DNA of 64,000 bases, taken from positions 3,100,001-3,164,000 of the forward strand of contig JANUWF010002061.1 of NCBI GenBank assembly GCA_026120185.1. Direction: 5' to 3'. A program made the translations under genes and the position numbers. Shown here one piece after another: positions 46,441 to 61,400 of the stretch; the stretch's first letter is position 1, and each line of letters starts with the position of its first letter. Below the pieces are notes generated by a model, which searched no databases, was not told the DNA's origin, and saw only the letters and a program-made list of their open reading frames with translations. Source of the stretch: Voacanga thouarsii. Lineage: Eukaryota > Streptophyta > Magnoliopsida > Gentianales > Apocynaceae.

Positions 46441-49400
46441 ATGGACTCGAGAAATGCCAAGAGTACTCAGCTTAAAAGGGCTGGTACAGATTTGGAAGAT
46501 GAAAGGTCACGAAAGAGGTTGTCTCCTTTTGTTGAGATAGAAGGTGGTAAATCTACTGTGGAAAGGGTCTTTGAATTTCGTGTTCTTTTGCCAAATGGCA
46601 TCAGTGTGGATTTGAAAATCCATGGGAAGGGTGGTGAAATGCCTCTTGAGGAGTTTGTCAGCAGCGTTAAGCATAAGTACCTGAGCAGAACATCTTGGTC
46701 TGACAAGCAGAAAGGTTCCATAAATTGGAAGAGCCAAAAGTTACATCTTGTGGATGCTTACGAGAATAAGTTCTTTACGAGCTTCAATTTGGAGAATTTT
46801 AAACCTAACAAGTGCCACATTTTGAGGCTTAACGTGAGTTTTTGTTTCAATGTTAGTTTTCAGTTTGATGTTTGTTTTATTAAACTAAGTTTTTGCTTAT
46901 TGTGTTCTTCTTTGAAACAGGATGGATCAGGTGAAGTGGGTACCTATGAGGTGTACTGTTGACTGACCTTTTTTTGCATTAATTTCCAATTTTTTTTGGC
47001 TGGATGTGATCCAGTGAGTATTTAACGTGGCATTCATATTTGATTTTGTAGAATATGTGGGACTTGACCCCCGCTACAGAGTTATTGAGGGAGCTTCCTG
47101 AAGAGTATACCTTCGAAACTGCCCTTGCTGACTTGATTGTGAGCATATGATACAGTTACTTGGTGATGGAATTCATTATATTATTGGTGTCAATTTGGAC
47201 ATGTAACTCCATTTTTATCTGTTTAATAGGATAATTCATTGCAGGCGGTGTGGTCTAATAGAACTAATGAGAGGAGACTGATAAGGTAACATCATGTGCG
47301 GATTATCACTTTTTCTTTTAGTGAAGTGGATGTTACTATGTTCTTTTTCTGCATCCTATTGTGTCATAATTGGTAAGTGAAGAATGATTAGTTAAATTTC
47401 TTGAGAGAATGCAGACAGTTTATCCATAACACTGAATGGATTCTCTTATGGATTTTGTTGACGTTGTTGGCCTTGGATGCAATAGGAGTTTATCCAATTA
47501 AATTGGTGGCAGGGAATTGAAAGCTTAAAAGATTGCGAATTATTACTATTGGTTATGTTTATGCCTTCAGAATATGATGTTGAAGCCAGTGGGTCATCTA
47601 GAAATTTGGAATTTGCCCACAAGTCACCAATTACTTGAAGGAGTCAGGTTGTCACATGAGTGATAATTCTTAGGAGTTTGTTTTATAGATGATTTTTAGT
47701 TTTATAGTTGATAAAAGTTTTACCCCCTTCGTTTATGTCTTTTTTTTTTCAAAATAATAATTGTTGTTAGTTGTAACTGCAATATCCATTTCCTTTTCTA
47801 CATTTTTCTTTTTGTAGTGTAATGATTGAGATTTTTGTCCTTCAGTGCTTTGCTTTGCCTTAAGCTGATTTTTATTTTATTTTATTTTTTTTGGGAAACT
47901 GATGAACTAGTTTGCTTTTCTTGCAGTATTAAAATTACCCACAAAAGAATTGAAATTTTCGATACAGGCCCTGGGATGGATGGAAGTCATGAAAATTCCT
48001 TAGTACAGTGGTATAAAGCAGCTATAAACCTTTGTTGACTCTCTCTGAATGGTGTAGGTTATTTGCTGGAATGGGATCTTCTCTATAAGTTCAGATGGAA
48101 ATTATGGGTTTTGGGGGATTGGCTTCCTCTTTGTTTTTTTATTTGAATCTGCACATTAGAAATGTCATGTTGCAGTCATGTTTTATTTTTTAAGTATCCA
48201 TGTTAAATTAGATTATAGAAACTTATGTATTCCATCCTAATGCTAAATATGGACTTCATTTAGATTTTTCCTTGAATTTTTTAGGTGCATGCTTATTCAT
48301 CTTAGGGTCCCCCAACTAAGTAATTCCCTCCCCCCCTCCTTTTGAGAATAATATTTAATAGAGCTTATAGACTGTAATCAGTCTTCCAGTTTTTGGCTTA
48401 AGACGGAATAAAGCAATGATGTTCTCGGAAGGCACTTGTTGACTGCTACCAACTTTTGCTGTCTTTTGATTTTGTTCATTTCTTTTAAAATTCATAAATA
48501 TCCTCCCTTTATTCCAGTACTAAGCTGTCTTTTGATTTTGTTCATTTATTTTAAAAATTCATCAATATCCTCCCTTTATTCCAGTACTTAGATACTGTTT
48601 GGATAGAAGGAAAATGCAGGAACTTGTAGGAAAGTCTGTTATTAGGTCAAGAAAATGTTCCCGTAGGACATGCATTTGTGCATTTTGCGCCTTGCAAAAT
48701 TTGCAGGACCATTTTCTTCCTTCACAAATTTTAATGATCACTGCTAATTATCGACTTTTCTTCAATTTTTTCCTTTTAAACCAAACATGTCTAAGAAATG
48801 ACTTTTCCTTTTTTTCCCTTACCTCACTTTTCCTTTCCTTTTCCACATAACTTTGTTTGTATTCAAACAAAAAAATGTAAATAGTTTCTGTTTTGGAGGT
48901 ATGAAAACATGGTCCAGGGGCTTATAGTTGTAGGGAGAAAAAAGATTTTTCTTTTTGAAAACAAAAGGACTACAAAACAAGGAATCTTTATGGAGAGATT
49001 GCTTTAGTTTGTAAATTGCAGCCAGTTTTTTTTCCCCCCTGAATGAAAATGACCAACAGCTATGTTAAAGTGTTATATATTCAGTAGTTTCCAAGGCAAA
49101 ATGGAAGCAGCCATTTTAGGTGGCATTTGCTTTCCAAGATTTATTCTTGGCTTCTCTAATTGCTTTGTCTTTGGAGTTTGTTCACTTGGTAGTCTATTGA
49201 TGGTTCCTTTCCCTTGTGTTTGTGTTCTTTTTGGACTTGTTATTGTTCATTTTAGGGGCAAGATGGGAGCTTCTTTGCATAGATTACTGAAAGAAAAAGC
49301 CATTGGAGGCAAACCTCCTTATTTAGAGGTAAATTGAATCTTACACGTGTAATTCTGCTGCAAGAAATAACTTCAATATGGCTAGCATTGTTGGTTAATA

Positions 49401-52400
49401 ACTTTTGTTTGTTTTTTGGGTTAGCTAATATTGATGGTCAGATTTGTTCTTTTCTTGTTAAGCAGTCTCCCGAGTGGCATATACTCTTTCTTTTTTTTTT
49501 GGGTTTATGACCCCTTTTTGGTCCGCTATTTCATCTGCTACCTGATGCAGGGAACTTCCTGCGTGATTTCTTTTCTTTTTGTCTATCTGGTTTTATTTAT
49601 TCTTTTTTTTATAACCATATATATATTTACTGTACAACTTTCATGTTTTATGCATTTTTTATGAACACCTTGATTTTTTTTTAATAATATTTATATTATT
49701 AGATGAATGTACATAAATACCTAGGAACTTAATTTGGTATTTTCCAAATTAATTTGCTACCTGTGTTATTATTCCTCATGGGTTATCTGTATAGTTGGCA
49801 ACATTTGTGTCAAGAATCTCTGTCAAACTTAAAGACTGCTGAACTGAAATAATATATTTTCTTGCATGTCGAAATGACGTTCTAAATTGAATCCTGTACT
49901 AAAAATGCTATGAGTAGGTATCATATAGAAGTGTCTATGAATTGGTGCCAAACATCTCTAGAAGTGCTTTCTAAGATTGAAGTACCTGTACCTCTGAAAG
50001 TCCATCACTATCTCAATCAGGCTTTAAATCCAAACTCTATTAAGTAGATTTAACATTCTTCAATAAAATTTTCTATCTGAACATAAATCATCATTTGTTA
50101 CTAGTTAGAATGGGTCAGAAATGCTCTGTTAATGGCAAAGGTACAGGATGCAATATTGAATGGGTTTGTACTTGTGATACATCCAGATGATAGGTCTGCA
50201 TAATCTAATTTAGCGTACATGTGAAATCACCATGGCTCACCTTTTAGTGTGTAGATTGGTAGGCTAATAGCAAAGTTTCTAGATATGATGGTAGAATTAG
50301 AATACAGAGAATGAAATCACCATGGCTCTCCTTTTAGTTTTTCTCAAAAGTTCCAGAGGGTACTGTAAGAAATTTTTGTTGGTATACTATCCTAACATGT
50401 TCCAATGGAACAAAGCTTTTCTTGCTTCTATTACTATTTAGATTTTTTTTTCTATTTTTGCTCATGCAGCCTTATTTTGGGATGTTTGGTTATGGAGGAT
50501 TTATTGCATCTATGCACTTAGGAAGGTACAACTTGCTCAAAATTTGTGTTTCGTTTTGCATTTATGCTGAGGGAAAAAATTATGTTCGTCTGATGTTCAC
50601 CCTCCCACCTATATCTTTGTATTCCTAGGCGTGCTTCTGTTTCCTCCAAGACAAAGCAGTCAAAGAAAGTATCTATGCTGCACTTAGATAGAGAGGCTTT
50701 ACTCAGATCCTCTTCGGAGCAGGCTTGGAGGGTAGTTACTCCTCTTTTTAATTAGTTTTCTGTTAGCAAGTAACCTTTTGCTCTTAACTTTTCCTGTTTC
50801 TTAGTTTTTTTTAATGATTACTTTTTTTTTTGGTTGGGGGGGGGTTTAAAATTCTGTTACATCACCTCCTCTAGACAAATGGTGGTTTTCGAGACCCTTC
50901 AAAAAGTGAAATGCAGAATGCGATGCATGGAAGTTTCACAAAGGTAACTGACTTTATCATCTTTGTTATATTATGCTAATTAATCAGGGTAGCCCCAAAT
51001 GGAAGTTGTCAGGTAGCTTTGAGTTCAACTCAGCATTAAATTCCATGACTTTGACAGGTTGAAATTTTGGAGCCTATCCACAGTTGCATGGACATACGTC
51101 GACTTCAACTTGCACTAAAGGACATATATTTTCCATATATTCAGGTAATGCTGTAGGAATGCAAAGATCTGATGTTGTTGTATCAAATTCTACTCTGTCT
51201 CCATATGTCATAGCCTCTTCTTGTGATTGCTTGGATCAACCTCTGTTTGCAAAGGAATTTGTCATTTAAAAGGCATCCCTGCAATAAGTATCCTGTTATA
51301 GCTATTCACGAAGAATTTCAATGGATGAAGTGGTCATCTTCTCAGAGGAGACCTAAACTTTAAAATGTTTACATCATTTTTTACTTTAGTGAAAACATAT
51401 GGCTTGCCATTAGCTAGAAGAAATAAATGTTTCTGAAAAAATTGACTGTCGGTAACTTCAAAGGCACTGCCTGAGAGTAGTTACAAGGCATGAAAATTAA
51501 TACAAAAAAAAAAAAAATTCATCCTTTTCTGTTAGGGAAACCATGTGGTCCACATTGCATAAAAATTTTACGTCTTTGAAATACTACTGTTGAAATCATG
51601 ATGCACATGAAACAAGTTTTCAACATGCAACTCAAATTTCAACAGGGCTGCTAGTCATAGTCTGCAATTGTGAGAATCTGGCGAAATCATCTTGTCTGTT
51701 CAAAATTTTCTTTGTCTTTGGGCAGAATGATGAAGTGTCAAAGACAGGCAGAACCGTCATGCCAATTGAGTTTCAGGTTTGACATACTGCAAATTTTACG
51801 TGCCATTTGTGCATTATGTTTTTGTTCAGTTCATTATTTTTACTTTTCTGTGGAAGATTTTATCATTGAACGTGTATATAATCGAAGGTAAATATTCTAG
51901 TAGTTGAATTACATAATTTATTCTTTCTAATCTTTTTTGCATGGTCATGCTTTCTGGTGTGCCGTTTACTAGTAATCTCTGTTGTGTTACCTCCACTCGC
52001 CACTTTTTCTTCCTGCATGGGACTCTTTTTGGACTGAACTTCTGAAACTTAAAAAAGGAAGGCTAATACTCTCACTAATCCAGTTTGCTATTGTTCTCTG
52101 TGCATTATGCGTTTGCTTTCTTGAACTGCCCATGGTTAAGTTCTTTGAACTAGAAGCATCATACGTGAGTATGTCTACTTCCACAACTTAAGCTATAGGT
52201 ATTACTTGTACTATGTTTCATCATTCAATTAACACCGACCAAATAACAAGTTGTCTTCTTTGCATTTCTTTTTCTGGTCTCCTAATGTAGTTGTGCAATA
52301 TCATGTCTTATAACGTGGATAATTACTCTAAAAGTACCTCTTTTTTCTTAATTTCACCATTCTGTGACATCTTACTTTAATAATTTCCATCCATGTTTCA

Positions 52401-55400
52401 AGATGCATTGTCATATCTTCGCTCTGAGATGAGATTTTACAAATCAAGGAATAAAAATTTCTATAAATCCCAGAACTTGATAAGTAGGATAAGCATTTTA
52501 TGAGTCATGACCAAACAAGACGTTGTCAAAGATGGGACATGCCATCTACAAAGATTCTGAAATCTCCTGGAATAAGTGATTTTTCATTTTGGATTAGGTA
52601 TTTTGATGTCTTTCTGAAGGTAATGATGACTTCGCCCAATCCCCCAAGGAAAAGAATTTCCTTATATGATTAAGTACGGTTCAATAAATTGAATACTAAT
52701 TTTAGAGTTAAATTATTATAATGTTTTTATCATATCTACACTAAAAAGAGGGAAAATAAAAATTACTGGTTTAAACATCTCTCCAATCTGTTTTTCCCTT
52801 TACTTAGAAAGTACCTCATTAGGGCATCCTTAATGTCATATAATGTCATGTATCTGCATCTTTGCTTCTTAGATTATTATTTAGATGAGATTTTTATGTG
52901 TTTTTGCTTTCTGTATGTAAAGTTCCCTATGATAATAAATGAAAATTTGAAAATTTTCAGGTCAATGGAACCAACTTAGCAGAGATAGGAAATGGGGAGG
53001 TGGCTGTAACAAACTTACACTCCTGCAATGGACCAGAGTTCACTCTGCAACTTCGTTTTTCTCAACATGCTGTTTCAACTTTCAGCCCTGGTAGTACGTT
53101 CATTTTATTTCAGGAACAGCTTATTTCCCATTTCTTTTGATCATGTATTCAGACGTTTTATCTCATCAGTTAAGATTGGGTTGATTACTCCTATTATCTG
53201 ATGGCTTAATTGTTCAGGGCCCAGAGCAACTCCAGCCGCAAATGCACGCCTTAAATGTGTTTACTTTCCAATCATTCGAGTAGTTTCCTCTCCCACTTAT
53301 CCTGGTTATTTTTGGTTGAACTTTTATAAATGGTATGCTGTTAAAAATATATAGGGGAGGGAAAGCATTGATATGATATTGGAGAGACTAGAAAAAGATG
53401 GATGTGGAATTGCAGAAGACTACAAGAGTTTCAGTCACATTTCTATTCGTCGTTTGGGTCGTCTACTGCCAGATGCTCGTTGGGTTAGTTGATCTGAATC
53501 ATTTTCTGAGGAACTCTTAGATACTTTCGCTGAGCTATGGTGGCATCCATTTTTTAGTTTTCATTTGCTTATATCGGAAAGATTTCTGAGCTGCCTACAT
53601 TTTTTAAGTCCTCCAAGCTTTTCAATGCTTCTCTGGTTCCCATTTAATGGTTAGAAGGTGATTTTATACTTTCCTATCCTTTAACCTTACCTCTAGGCCT
53701 GGTGAATTCAGAAGCCAGTAATTAGATTACCATTGAAAAACAGCTTTAACTATAAGAGGAAACATATTCTAATTTTCTTCTTGAACTCTAGTATATTGAT
53801 CTGTGTGCAGTTTTTACTGTAGAAGATTCCAAATATTTCAGAATATTTTGCTAGGAGAGGAATTTTTGAGGATTCTTGGTTCTTGATTTCTTAATATTCA
53901 AGTAAAATTGAACCCCATCATGTAACATTTGAGAGATAACACATAATTTGTGGTTTACTTATGTTCCTTGACTGCAGAAAAGTTTTTTCTTTTTTTAAAA
54001 ATTATTATTAAAGAATGGTATTTGATTTTGATTTTATTTTTGTTTTTAAAATTTTTTTAATTAAGGCATGGCTCCCCTTTATGGAGCCTAAACAGAGGAA
54101 GGGTGATCGAGGCCAGATCTTGAAGAGATGCTGCTTTCGAGTCAAATGCTTCATAGGTAGATATATTCTTATTGAAACTGAAGCCATTCATTTTCACATA
54201 GACAGCAGTTTTTAGTTGTCACCTGAGTTAAAATCTTACTGCAACATGCTATGTGTTTTTTTTTTTCCATTATTAAACTATCACTTCTCTCTCTTTTTTT
54301 TTTTTTTTTGAATTTGTCCTGACTATAATTGTTGACGTGGCAGACACTGATGCTGGTTTCACTCCTACTACCGCAAAGGTATAGAATCATTTTCTTGGAT
54401 GAGTTACTGCTTGCATACCTACTTTCTCCCCTCAAGTATACTCAAAACCTGTTGATGTGTTGTTTATTTATTTGGATCCAAAGATTAGTCATCGAGCCCT
54501 GACATTAGGCCATTATCCTGAGGTAGAAGTTCATTTGATCTTATCTCTGGATTTTGTAGAGAATTTCTTCTTTAAAGATGGTGCATTATTTGTTTGGTGG
54601 ATCCAAGTAAAGATGTATACCACCTATTATGTTTAGGCTACTGAGAAAGTTATTTGCTGCAATATAAACTTGACCTCTCAGCTCGTTTCTGCCTGGATTT
54701 TAGAAATTTGTAGAAGTAAGTGATTTTCTTAGAAGTGAGGTTCTATAGTGACGAATGGATATCATTTGACATTTTGTGGATTCATTTGTCTTCTTTTCTT
54801 TAATGGAATTGGTCGAATTTCCAGACTGATTTAGCACATCACCATCCATATACTGCTGCATTGAAGAATTTTGGTAGCAAGACTCTTGATAAACAGAAAG
54901 GTAGGGTTGCTGGTTTATTGCCTTCATATAAATGATCTTATCAATTTTCAGACTAGAATTGGTGAACAGATTGATGTTACCATGTAGATGTACATATTAG
55001 AATCTTCAAAGATGGGAAAGAATTGAATCTTACGCAACTGGAGAAGCAATATATAGAATGGATTTCTCGGATGCATGATTCTTATGACGAGGAGGTTGGT
55101 AGTGGGGTGGATGAGCCAACATGTATACTTGAACTCCCAAACAAGAAAGAACTCGGCCTATCTTCTGATGGTAATCCTGGAAAGTTTATCCCATTGATGT
55201 ACTGATTTCACCTAAATCTCCAATCAATAGCAGCACATTAGGGACACTAGACTCTTTGTAGATTTCTCTTTCATTGCTTTATCAAATTTTCATTTCAGGA
55301 AATTGCTCTTGTAGTCGATAGTTTAATTTATTACTGTTTTAACTTAAGTTATTAGGGTTCATAAGCGGTTTGAGAGGAAAGGAAATTCTTGGAGATCCGG

Positions 55401-58400
55401 ACAAAGGGTAAAAGTGCTGAAAGGAGCATGTGCAGGTTACCATAAGGCAAATACTTATGCTACATTGGAGTATATAATTCTTGAAAACTTGAAAGGGGAT
55501 GCAGGTGGTAAGTAATCTATAAGACAAATACTTTTGCTGAGTTTATTATAGTGCATTCAATTCTAATACTTGACAAGCAGTGTTCTTCCCTGATCTGATG
55601 GTGTGCTTTATTCTTTTCATTCACTTAAAGTTTTGTTAGTTGCATAACTGAGTTGAATAAAATTCTAATTGTTTTTTTTTTTTCCACCCCCATGTCCAAA
55701 ATAGGCGAGGCTCGCCTCATCTGTAGGTACAGAATTTTTTTCATCATATTTGTTCCAACTGAATATTGTTTTTCTCCTATCAAATACTGTCTAAAGTATT
55801 TTTTTTGTGGGCATTAAACATTTTATTGATAGGCCACTAGCTGTTCCAGATGACAGTGGTTGTACCCTCGTTGTCAATGATGGAAACACAAGCATAGATA
55901 TTCGCAGGTCTATCTCACTACCAGTTAGTGTGATTGATTGTGGAAAGGTTAGTCTTGTCTTTCATAGATTAATGTCATTTTTATAGCTCATTCTTTTCAG
56001 ATGAATTATTCTCTGTTACAGAATCAAGAAATTCCTATTGTATAAATATCTCATGGTAATGCAGTTTGTAGCTGTAAAAGATGCTGAGTGGGATTACCAA
56101 ATTGAGAAGTGTAGACAGAAAGCCGCATCTTCAATTGACATATTGAGTAACACGCATTGTCAGGATTTGGGTATTGAAGGGGTTAGTTATCTTGAGGCAT
56201 TTCCTAAATGTTATTCCTCCTAGTCTATGATTTATAGTGTTGTTTGGAAATATGAATATAGTGGAGCATTTCAATATTCGTCTATATTTGTCAACCTTTT
56301 TAGGTTCTAGCGTCCCTACCTTCCTTATACTTGCAGACAATGTTTGCAGCAACTGTAGATTCGCTTATAGGTTTTGTAGTGTGTGATACAAAATTTAAGT
56401 CTTTTATATTACTTCCCATTGCTGTTGTTTCAAATAGTTTATTTTGCTCTATTATGACTAGTAGAAATTTCTGGCTTTAGATGGTGAACTAGGACAGCCA
56501 TGTAAAATATTTTAGCAAGAATTTCATTATAAGTAACCTAATGAAGAACAGGATTGATTTTTGAGCTTTGTTTTTCTTTTTCCTTTTCCCCATAGAATCC
56601 TATTGAGGAAATGCAAATAGCTCAATTGGATGGTATTGTATTTCAGCAGGCACAGAACATTTTGCTTCAGCCGGTTATGTTTGTACTCTACTTCCTATCA
56701 GAAACATTTCTTCTCATGTATGTTGTATCCCCATTTGGGTTTTACTTAAATATTTTTGGTAAGTTTTTATTTTGGCTACAGGAATTTCCTGGTGAGGTAA
56801 TCGATGCTGGATTTGTTCCACCTGATAAAATTGTTGCAGTGATTCGTCCTGCATCTTTCAACACTGCTGCTGCAACTAAGCATCTAGACCAAAAAGACAT
56901 AACTGAAGAAAATCTTGAAATGAATCTAGAAGTCGTATCTGGAGTTGAAAATGGGACAGCTGAGAAAATTTTTTCCCGTCAAATATTACCTTCATCTCGG
57001 AATGGTTTTCATGGTTTATATATATTACCTCTGGGGAGGGAGTTACCACAATTGTTTAAAAAGGCTGGCCACTATACATTTTTGTTTTCTCTTGTAAGTT
57101 GCATGCAGTGTTTCTATAGTCATTATATTATTATTATTATTATTTTGGTTTTTTCATTGAAGATGTAGTACAATCAGGCTGCTTCATTTCTGATTCCCCA
57201 TTTTTCTGACATTGGAATTCAGAAAGAGTCAAGTTGTCAGAGTTTTGAGAGAAGCATACAGGTCAAGGCATTATCTGAAGTTGGAAGATGGGGATTGCTG
57301 AGTGATAATAAGATTAAAAAATATAGTGTGAGGTATTATCCGCAGCATAATTTTTTTAAAAATATATTTTTAAAATTTCAATTATTTGTTTTATCATATA
57401 TCTAACTATTAGTGCTTTGGAATGCTTTTTGATTTCTGATATGTCCTTTAGTTTCTTTCGATGTTTTCTTATTGAAATTGGTATCCTGGTAAGCCTAAAG
57501 AACGATTCCGGCAGATCCTTAAATCTACTAAAGGAGTGTAGACCTTTTATATAGAAACAAGGTCAAATCTGATCCTTTTTGCAGCTGTGTGGAGGTCTTT
57601 GCACTATTTAGTCATCCTTTATTGACTGTAAGCGCATTTTCTTCACGGGCATTGGATTAAAGGATTTATCCATACTTCTTGCACTCTCTGAGTTTTTCAT
57701 TTTTTTTTTTTGAATACTAAGAACTTGCAAAATAATTTAGTTTATTTATTTCATAAGAACATTTGAATGATTACTTTACTTGCAAGTTGTAAATAATTGA
57801 ACACAATCTTTACAGGAATTTGTAGCAGAATCTTATCTATGGATCCAACTATATCTCATATATATACTTCACCTCTACAGCCAGTATACATATAATAGAA
57901 GTAGGGAACTAAGCTGCAATAGTTATGATGATTTTGAATTTGTACTAACTTAGCATGTATTGTACTTCATCTCAATGCTACCCTCTTAATTCCTTAGTAC
58001 GCATCAGTGTAATGCTATGAACTTTTTGCTTTTTGTCGATGGGACTGTTGTCCCAATGTTCTAGATTTGCTGTTGGTTATCCAAAATGATATTTTGAATA
58101 TGCACTTATTTAACTTTTTATATGACATAGAAAGGGGGGGTGGCGGATATTCTGTTAAAGCCTTTAATACAAAAGACCAAAAGAATACTCCATAAGAACT
58201 AATCTAGGATTTTCATATCAACCTTTTGTCAATCCCTTAATTACTGCCCACAAAATCTCCTAATCACTGATTACAAAATCCCCTAATTTAAGGGTCAAAC
58301 TTCCCTAATTCTAGTGTTACAATATTTACAGCTTTACTTTACTAAAATACACCCTTTAGCCATATTTTCCCACACTCCCCCTCAAGCTGGTGAATAGATA

Positions 58401-61400
58401 TTTTCCATTCGCAGCTTGGATACAATATTTTCAAACACTGGACCACTTAATCCTTTGGTTAACACATCAGCAAGTTGATCATTTGTAAACACATAAGGTG
58501 TGCAGATCAATCCACTTTCCAATTTCTCCTTGATAAAATGTCTGTCAATTTCGATATGCTTTGTCCAATCATGCTGCACAGGATTGTGAGCTATGCTAAT
58601 TGCAGACTTATTATTGCAGTAAAGTCTCATTGGGCTCTCCAACTTGATCCTTATTATGTCTTGTAGAATGATCTTTAACCAAAGTAACTCACACACTCCT
58701 TGAGCCATCGCTCGAAATTCAGCCTCTGCACTAGACCATGCTACTACATTTTGTTTTTTACTCCTCACAAGATTTCCACCAAGGAATGTACAATATCTAG
58801 TGGTTGATCTTCTATCACCCAGCATAATCAGCATCTGTATAGGCTTCAAGCATTAAGCCCCCATTTCTCCTTAAAAGAAGTCCTCCTCCAAGTGTACCTT
58901 TAAGATACTGCAACACCTTGTGTGCTGCTCGAAGATGAACCTCTTTTGGACTGTACATAAATTGACTAATCACACTCACAACATAAGCTATATCCAGTCG
59001 TGTGTGGGACAAATAAATGAGCTTTCCCATCAAACGTTGATATACCCCTTTGTCCACCATAGCATCTTCCTCTGTTAGTCTAAGCTTTATATTTGGATCT
59101 GTTGGAGTACTCACTGGTTTGCATGCTGTTTTTCCTGTCTCCTTGAGTAAATTAGTTACATACTTCTGTTGAGAGAGAAAAATGCCCTTCTTTGAAGGTG
59201 CCACTTCAATTTCGAGAAAATATTTTAGCTTCCTAAGTGTCTTAATCTTGAATTCTTTTGCTAAGCACTCACTTAAAGAACGCCTCTCCTCGTTATCACT
59301 TCCTGTAACAATTATGTCATCCACATAAACTAAGAGGACCTTGACTCTTCCTGAAGACGAATGCTTGATGAACACAGTATGATCTCCTTGACTTTGCTTG
59401 TATCCTAACATCACCATAACCTTGGCAAACTTGCCGAACCATGCTCGAGGAGATTGTTTAAGCCTATACAATGCCTTAACGTACAGACTGTATGATCAGC
59501 AATTTTTTCCCCATAACTTGGAGGTATCTGTATATATATCTCTTCCTGGAGATCTCCATGCAAGAAAGCATTTTTTACATCAAATTGCTGTAAATCCCAT
59601 CCAAAGTTGGCTGCCAAAAACAATAGGACTCTAACAGTATTCAATTTTGCAACTGGGGCAAAAGTATCTAGATAGTCCACTGTATACGTATGAGTATAAC
59701 CCTTGGCAACTAGCCTTGCCTTGTATCTTTTCACTGAACCGTCAGCTCTGTATTTCATTGTGTACACCCATTTACACCCCACTGGTTTCTTCCCTGCTGG
59801 TAACTCCACAAGCTCCCATGTTTTGTTCTTTTCCAGTGCCTCCATTTCTACATTCATAGCTTGTTTCTATTTTGTATTAGACAAGGCTTCGGATATATTG
59901 GAAGGAATGACAATGGTTTCTAGGTTACTGATGAAGGTCTGTGTGACGGAGAATAACGTTGAAAGGATAGGAACTGTGCAAGGGGGTATAAAGGTCTTTT
60001 AGTGCACTCTCTCGCACTTTTTCTCAATGCAATAGGTAAGTCTGTCACTATTACCCCTATAGATCTCACTCTCTACCTATGGTTCTGTTTGAATCTGTAA
60101 TGTGGGTTCAGAAGTTATTACCTGACCAGACTCTTGGACTTGCATTGGGTTGGGAGCAGCCGTCTTCTTCCTTGTATACATCTTTCCTTTGTCATATCTA
60201 ATATCCTTGGGAACAGACTTAGTGTCAGATTGAGCAAATATAGGTTCAGAGGAGACTGTGATAGACTCAGATAGTTCAGAGTGAATTGGGACAGGATCAC
60301 TAGTGGATGAGGAAGCAGGATGATTTGAAGTTGAAAGATCCAATAACAAGTCAAAACCCAAAATCTCATCTTCTCTCACAAACTTCTCCCCCTGAAGATG
60401 AGAGTTTGGAAAGTAAGATTCGCGTTCATTGAAAGTAACATCCATAGAAACAAAGAATTTTCGGGAGGGTGGATGATAGCACTTGTATCCTTTTTGGGTT
60501 GACGAATATCCCACAAATACACATTTTAGAGCCTTTGGATCTAATTTTCCTCGATTGTGATTGTGAACATGTACAAAGGATGTACATCCAAACACTCTAA
60601 GAACAAGATTATTTGTAGTGTGGAAGTTGGGATAGAAAGTGGACAATACATCCATTGGACTCTGAAATTCTAGGACTCTAGATGGCAATCGATTTATGAG
60701 ATGTGTTGCTGTAAGAACATTCTCGCCCCAAAAGGTTTTAGGTACATGATGTTCAAATAACAATGCTCGAGTTTTTTCAAGGAGATCACTATTTTTCCTC
60801 TCTGCAACTCCATTTTGCTGCGAGGTATTCACACAAGATGACTCATGGATTATCCCTTCCTTTTGAAAATATGGACTTAGAGTTTGATTGAAATAGTCTC
60901 GTGCATTGTCAGACCTAACTCTCTTAATGGTCACTCCAAATTGATTTTTAGTCCTGGAGCAGAAATTTTGAAAAACAATACTAACATCAGATTTTTGTTT
61001 AAGAAGAAAGACCTAGCAAACACGAGTGCTGTCATCAATAAAGGAAACAAACCATCGCGCCCCGGAAATATTAGCAATAGTAGATGGAGTGATGGACCCC
61101 AGGTATCAATATGGATTAAATTAGAGGGAATGGAACTTCTGTTATTGCTCACTGGAAAGGGTGCACGTTTGTGGTTGGCGAGTTCACATTTTTCACAATG
61201 AAAAGACTCAATATCTAAATGTTGAAACAAAGATGGAAACAAGAGTTTTATAACTCGAAATGATGGATGTCCAAGTCGACGATGATGGAGCTAAATTTTC
61301 TCCGTATTGGATGACAAAGACTTAGAAACAAATGACATTAACTGTTTATCCTTGGGGATGGTTGGTTGACTTGCTTCAAGGAAGTAGAGGCCACCCCGTT

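Noticed and set aside
58138..58192. Short plus-strand reading VADILLKPL resembling a copia RNase H tail
   Set aside because: Only about ten residues, on the opposite strand to the adjacent element and with no other support; could be chance.
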